Positions 60,786 to 64,000 of a DNA stretch of 64,000 nucleotides are shown here, in pieces. Every line of letters starts with the position of its first letter. Position 1 is the first letter of the stretch. The DNA is taken from NCBI RefSeq assembly GCF_029962835.1, contig NC_080587.1, positions 57,069,528 to 57,133,527 of the forward strand, written 5' to 3'. The notes under the pieces are model-generated. The model saw nothing but the letters and a program-made list of their open reading frames with translations. It was not told the DNA's origin and did not search any database. Source of the stretch: Magnolia sinica. Taxonomy: Eukaryota > Streptophyta > Magnoliopsida > Magnoliales > Magnoliaceae. The position numbers and the translations under genes were made by a program.

Positions 60786-61321
60786 GGAATCGGATTGGCT
60801 ACTCCCCTGCCACCAGCCAATGGCTGATGGTCGGTGCTCTGTGGGTCCCAAAATGATGTATGTGTTTCATCCATGCCGTCCATATATATTTATAAATTAT
60901 TTTATGGTATGAGACCAAAATCGAGATATATAAAATTCTCAAACGGACTACATTACAGGAAATAGTGTTGAATGAACGTCAACCATAAAAAAACTTTTTG
61001 GGGGCCATAAAAGCTTTGGATCGGGATGTTTTTTTTTCCCCTTCATCTGCGTCTGTATGATATAATCAACAGATTGGATGTTAAATAAAAGTACAGTGGG
61101 CCTTAGGAGAATTTTAATGGTGGATATCCAATCACTATTGTTTTCCTGTGGTGTGGTCCACCTGAGATCTATATCCCTCTCATGTCTTAGGTTCAAGCAC
61201 TAAAATGATCTGCAAAAATGTATGAACGGCATGGATGAAACACATACATCATGTTGGGGCCACAGAGCACCGACCAGTAGCCACGGGGCTGGTGGCGGGG
61301 GGGAGTAGCCAGTCCGATTCC
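60786..61321. mobile_element. Foldback MITE with perfect 9-bp duplication, 60.8 kb
   Basis: Ends GGAATCGGATTGGCTACTCC and, inverse, GGAATCGGACTGGCTACTCC; flanked by CCGCGACTT at 60777-60785 and 61322-61330. Both ends share the GGAATCGG variant. Confidence 0.9.
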
Positions 61322-61351
61322 CCGCGACTTGCACTGCAACTTCAGTTCCTG

Positions 61352-61740
61352 TTAGTTACCGTGATGTTTATGTTATATCTACTCCGACGATCCGTTCCTC
61401 TGGCTCATTTCAGAACATGAGCCCAAACACGTGGAAGGTTCAACACTCAAAATGGCCACACACAGGAATCAGTTGGGATGGAAATACACCGTTGAAACCA
61501 TCCTGAAGCCCTACGTGATGTTTATATTCCATACAACCCGTTCATAAAGTGATTACCACATGAAAACACAAATATTAGGCCCCCGTTGGAAACACACCTT
61601 AGAAGGTTTCAATGGTGGGTGTTCAATTCCCACTAGAGTGGCCCACCTGAAGTTTGGATCTATGTTGGGGCTCATGTCCTTGGATGAGCTAACAAAACAG
61701 GTGGACGGAGTGGATATTGTTTGGCTCAAATTCGGTGGTA
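61352..61740. mobile_element. Foldback element copy at 61.4 kb, diverged
   Basis: Left CCGTGATGTTTATGTTATAT; right GTGGACGGAGTGGATATTG. Outer ends not resolved. Confidence 0.5.
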
Positions 61741-61937
61741 CATGTATACGTGGGTGTTTAGGGTGCCAAAGCTGAAAATGGCTTAATAAAATTGAATGCT
61801 CTTTTATTCCTGGCACTAAAATAGACTGATTAGGATCGAATACGTTAAAATTGGATATGTGAAGATCCGCCATCTATCTAGCCATCGATTACAATGAATC
61901 ACGTGATTTATGAAGGGAGAAGCTAGTCCTTTTGGAG

Positions 61938-62020
61938 AGTTTTGTTTTGTTTTTATTTTTATTTTATTTTTGTTTTGGTTTTTTATTTTTTTGTTTTTTG
62001 TTTTTTTTATTTTTAATCTT
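61938..62020. repeat. T-rich low-complexity tract
   Basis: TTTTG and TTTTA units; could be the tail of a minus-strand retroposed copy, but no partner sequence was recognised. Confidence 0.7.
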
Positions 62021-64000
62021 TTCGGGTCTAAGAGTTTTCAATTAAGCACGTGATAGGTTATACCATTCAATGATGTGACGGTATACTGCTCTTGGGTAGA
62101 TATCATTCTTAAGCCCCCTGAATCAATTCAAGGTGGTTAAGCCCTTCAAGAGCTACCTTCTCTGATACGAATTGAAATGACACGTGGTGTAAGATACAAC
62201 GGCTACATGCGGAAGCTTGATGGAGTTATAAAATGAAGGCCAATTAAATTTATATATTTTAATGCACAATTACTTAAACTAATCTGCCAATTAAATTAAG
62301 CAAAACAATTAACACCAAAGCTTCTAAGCCAATAGAGAGTCCAATCATAAAAACTACTACAAATATGTCATTTATATAATTAGTCTATAATTGACAGTGT
62401 ACATGTGTTTATGGGATGTGCTAGCTCTCAACTCCTAGCATTCATCTAATTATACATACATATAATTCATCAATCAATCATATAAGCATAATTAAACAAG
62501 TTCTCAAATGATAATCTCAAACACAAGCATGTAAAGTGGCTTGATTTTCCTACTCCACTCCTGACAAACGCATTCAACCCATGGGTGTACCGGATTTTAC
62601 TATCAAATGTTTTAAATCAGGTTCATATATATCATTTATAGCCCTACACAAGAGCTTAACGTACACTCCCAATGGAGACTCTCGTAAGAGACTTTAGTTA
62701 GTTTTCCATCGGCTAACCAACAACCTCTATCATAGGCTAATGACTTACATTTACTCCTACCGGAGGCTCCCATGGAGACTAACACATACACACTCATGTC
62801 CGGTGAATTTGGCCCTACATAAGAGCCTAAGTCCTAGACAAGAACCTATTGAGTTTAGGTTACAAACTCTTACCCTCAATCCTACACCATGAAAGATAGT
62901 ATGGACTCACTAAATGACACTTATCAAATTAAATCTCTTCGATGCATCGTGCTTGAGTTGTTTCTTTAAAGCTCTCTCGTGCTTGAATTGGCTATTTAAT
63001 TTCTCCCTCGATCGTTGATGACAATGCATTGCCAATGCTTTAGCTCCTATGGTTGTTTGTCTTGCATATTTAGTGCCAATGAAGTGACCAATGCAAGAGA
63101 TGATGGGTGAATTTCTTATAACTCATGGGAATGTTGTGATCCTAGGGTATTCACCTATAAGGGTCTTCTAGAGTGTTTAGACATGCATTTAACTATAGCT
63201 CAAGTGTTTGATCTCTAAAAAGGTGAGAGTTCATCTACATCTTCAAATAGGTGCATGGAATGCTGATTAAAGTAAAGTGTCATAAGAAGATTGGCATGAA
63301 ATTCTTTGGATAAAGGTATAAGATGTGTGGTATGAGTGAGAAAATACCTACCCTCTATTTGCATTGAAAATTCCTGAAATTGCCCAAGGTCCGTATGCCC
63401 TTTATAAAGATCAAGTTCCAACAGTAATAAAACGGATAGAAAGCGGCTAGTTTGATCGATCGATCGAGTTGTCAAGTGATCGAACTTAAAAATCAAATTT
63501 GGCCATGTAAGTCGTTGGACAATTTTAGCCCTGTTCGATCTCTCAAGCTAGATCGACTGAGGATCGATCGAAGATCGCTCGATGGCTACTATCTAGGCGA
63601 CTTATTTTATAGCAACCCGCACCTCTTTTAAACTTACTTATCATGTTCCAATTTTGGCTCCTAAGGCTATGGATCATCAAACAAGATTTACCTAGGATCA
63701 TTTATATGCTAAGGGTTATTTTGAGTCAAGGGTTAGGGTCACCAAGGCACCTCATTTATCTTTTTTTTTTTTGTTCCTTGATTCTTATATCCTCTTGTGT
63801 CCTCGGTCTTCATCTTACAATAGCTCAACGACTACATAATACATGGATTCACGTGATTAACAAACAAGGTACACAAATTAGTGCATTAACAATTCTATGA
63901 GGTGACTGATGATGAGTCAGGATGTAAAGTCCTGACCATTAAGCATGACATCAAGTAATTGTGTATCAGTGTGCCTTCACCCTACGTCACATAGGATTGT
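62021..64000 (-). repeat. Probable decayed retrotransposon LTR
   Basis: No gene is supported. A minus-strand TATA (CTTTATAAAGGGC, 63399-63411) lies downstream of a cluster of GATCGATCGATCGA-like words (63450-63585), the same arrangement as in the B and B' LTRs. Limits are not visible and the flanking block differs from B, so the assignment is tentative. Confidence 0.35.

Noticed and set aside
63215..63496. 93-codon minus frame
   Set aside because: Spans the TATA and GATCGATC cluster of a probable LTR; no protein similarity recognised.

Overview
The window looks like nuclear DNA of a flowering plant. It holds one intact intron-bearing R2R3-MYB gene, LTR retrotransposons of Ty3/gypsy type with plant tRNA primer sites, and dozens of copies of a short foldback element with the look 'GGGCCCACCATGATGTATG'. 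From memory, that foldback family recalls magnoliid genomes, but the sequence alone does not prove a taxon. No rRNA, tRNA gene, CRISPR array or bacterial-type operon is visible.

Positions 1-30889 are one nest of LTR retrotransposons, resolved from boundaries, primer sites and target duplications. The oldest layer (L1) is a minus-strand Tat-like gypsy element: LTR 30223-30889, primer site and gag start 30106-30222, gag end plus protease 17324-18022, and protease-RT linker 3813-4034. Three elements sit inside it. Element E (minus; LTR 2733-3812, gag relic to the left edge) enters at 3812. Element A (plus, 4035-17323) has two 3.4 kb LTRs, an initiator-Met-type primer site and no pol. Element B (plus, 18023-30105) has 1.35-1.38 kb LTRs, a tRNA-Asp-type primer site and no pol. 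A's 3' LTR holds a 2.96 kb solo LTR (D). B's 5' LTR holds a minus-strand solo LTR of a sister family (B'), itself split by a 5.1 kb solo LTR (C).

Positions 30890-38000 are lower-repeat DNA leading to the MYB gene (36111-37826, minus; exons 37826-37694, 37026-36897, 36729-36111; 293 aa). It belongs to the MYB20/42/43/85 type (subgroup 8), a group tied to lignin and secondary-wall control. Intron 1 and the 5' leader are packed with (CT)n and (GA)n tracts, and the upstream DNA has four CACGTG boxes.

Positions 32386-61740 carry at least 20 copies or halves of the foldback family. Three complete copies at 55-61 kb show perfect 9-bp target duplications and a fourth at 42 kb an imperfect one, which fits Mutator-like non-autonomous elements; two cases of element-in-element insertion are visible. 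The same region holds a hAT-like MITE (47270-47833), a 4.0 kb solo LTR of the A lineage (49302-53326) and several minisatellites. Positions 61741-64000 look like decayed retrotransposon LTR.

The only confident host gene is the MYB. All else is repeat-derived or unassigned.
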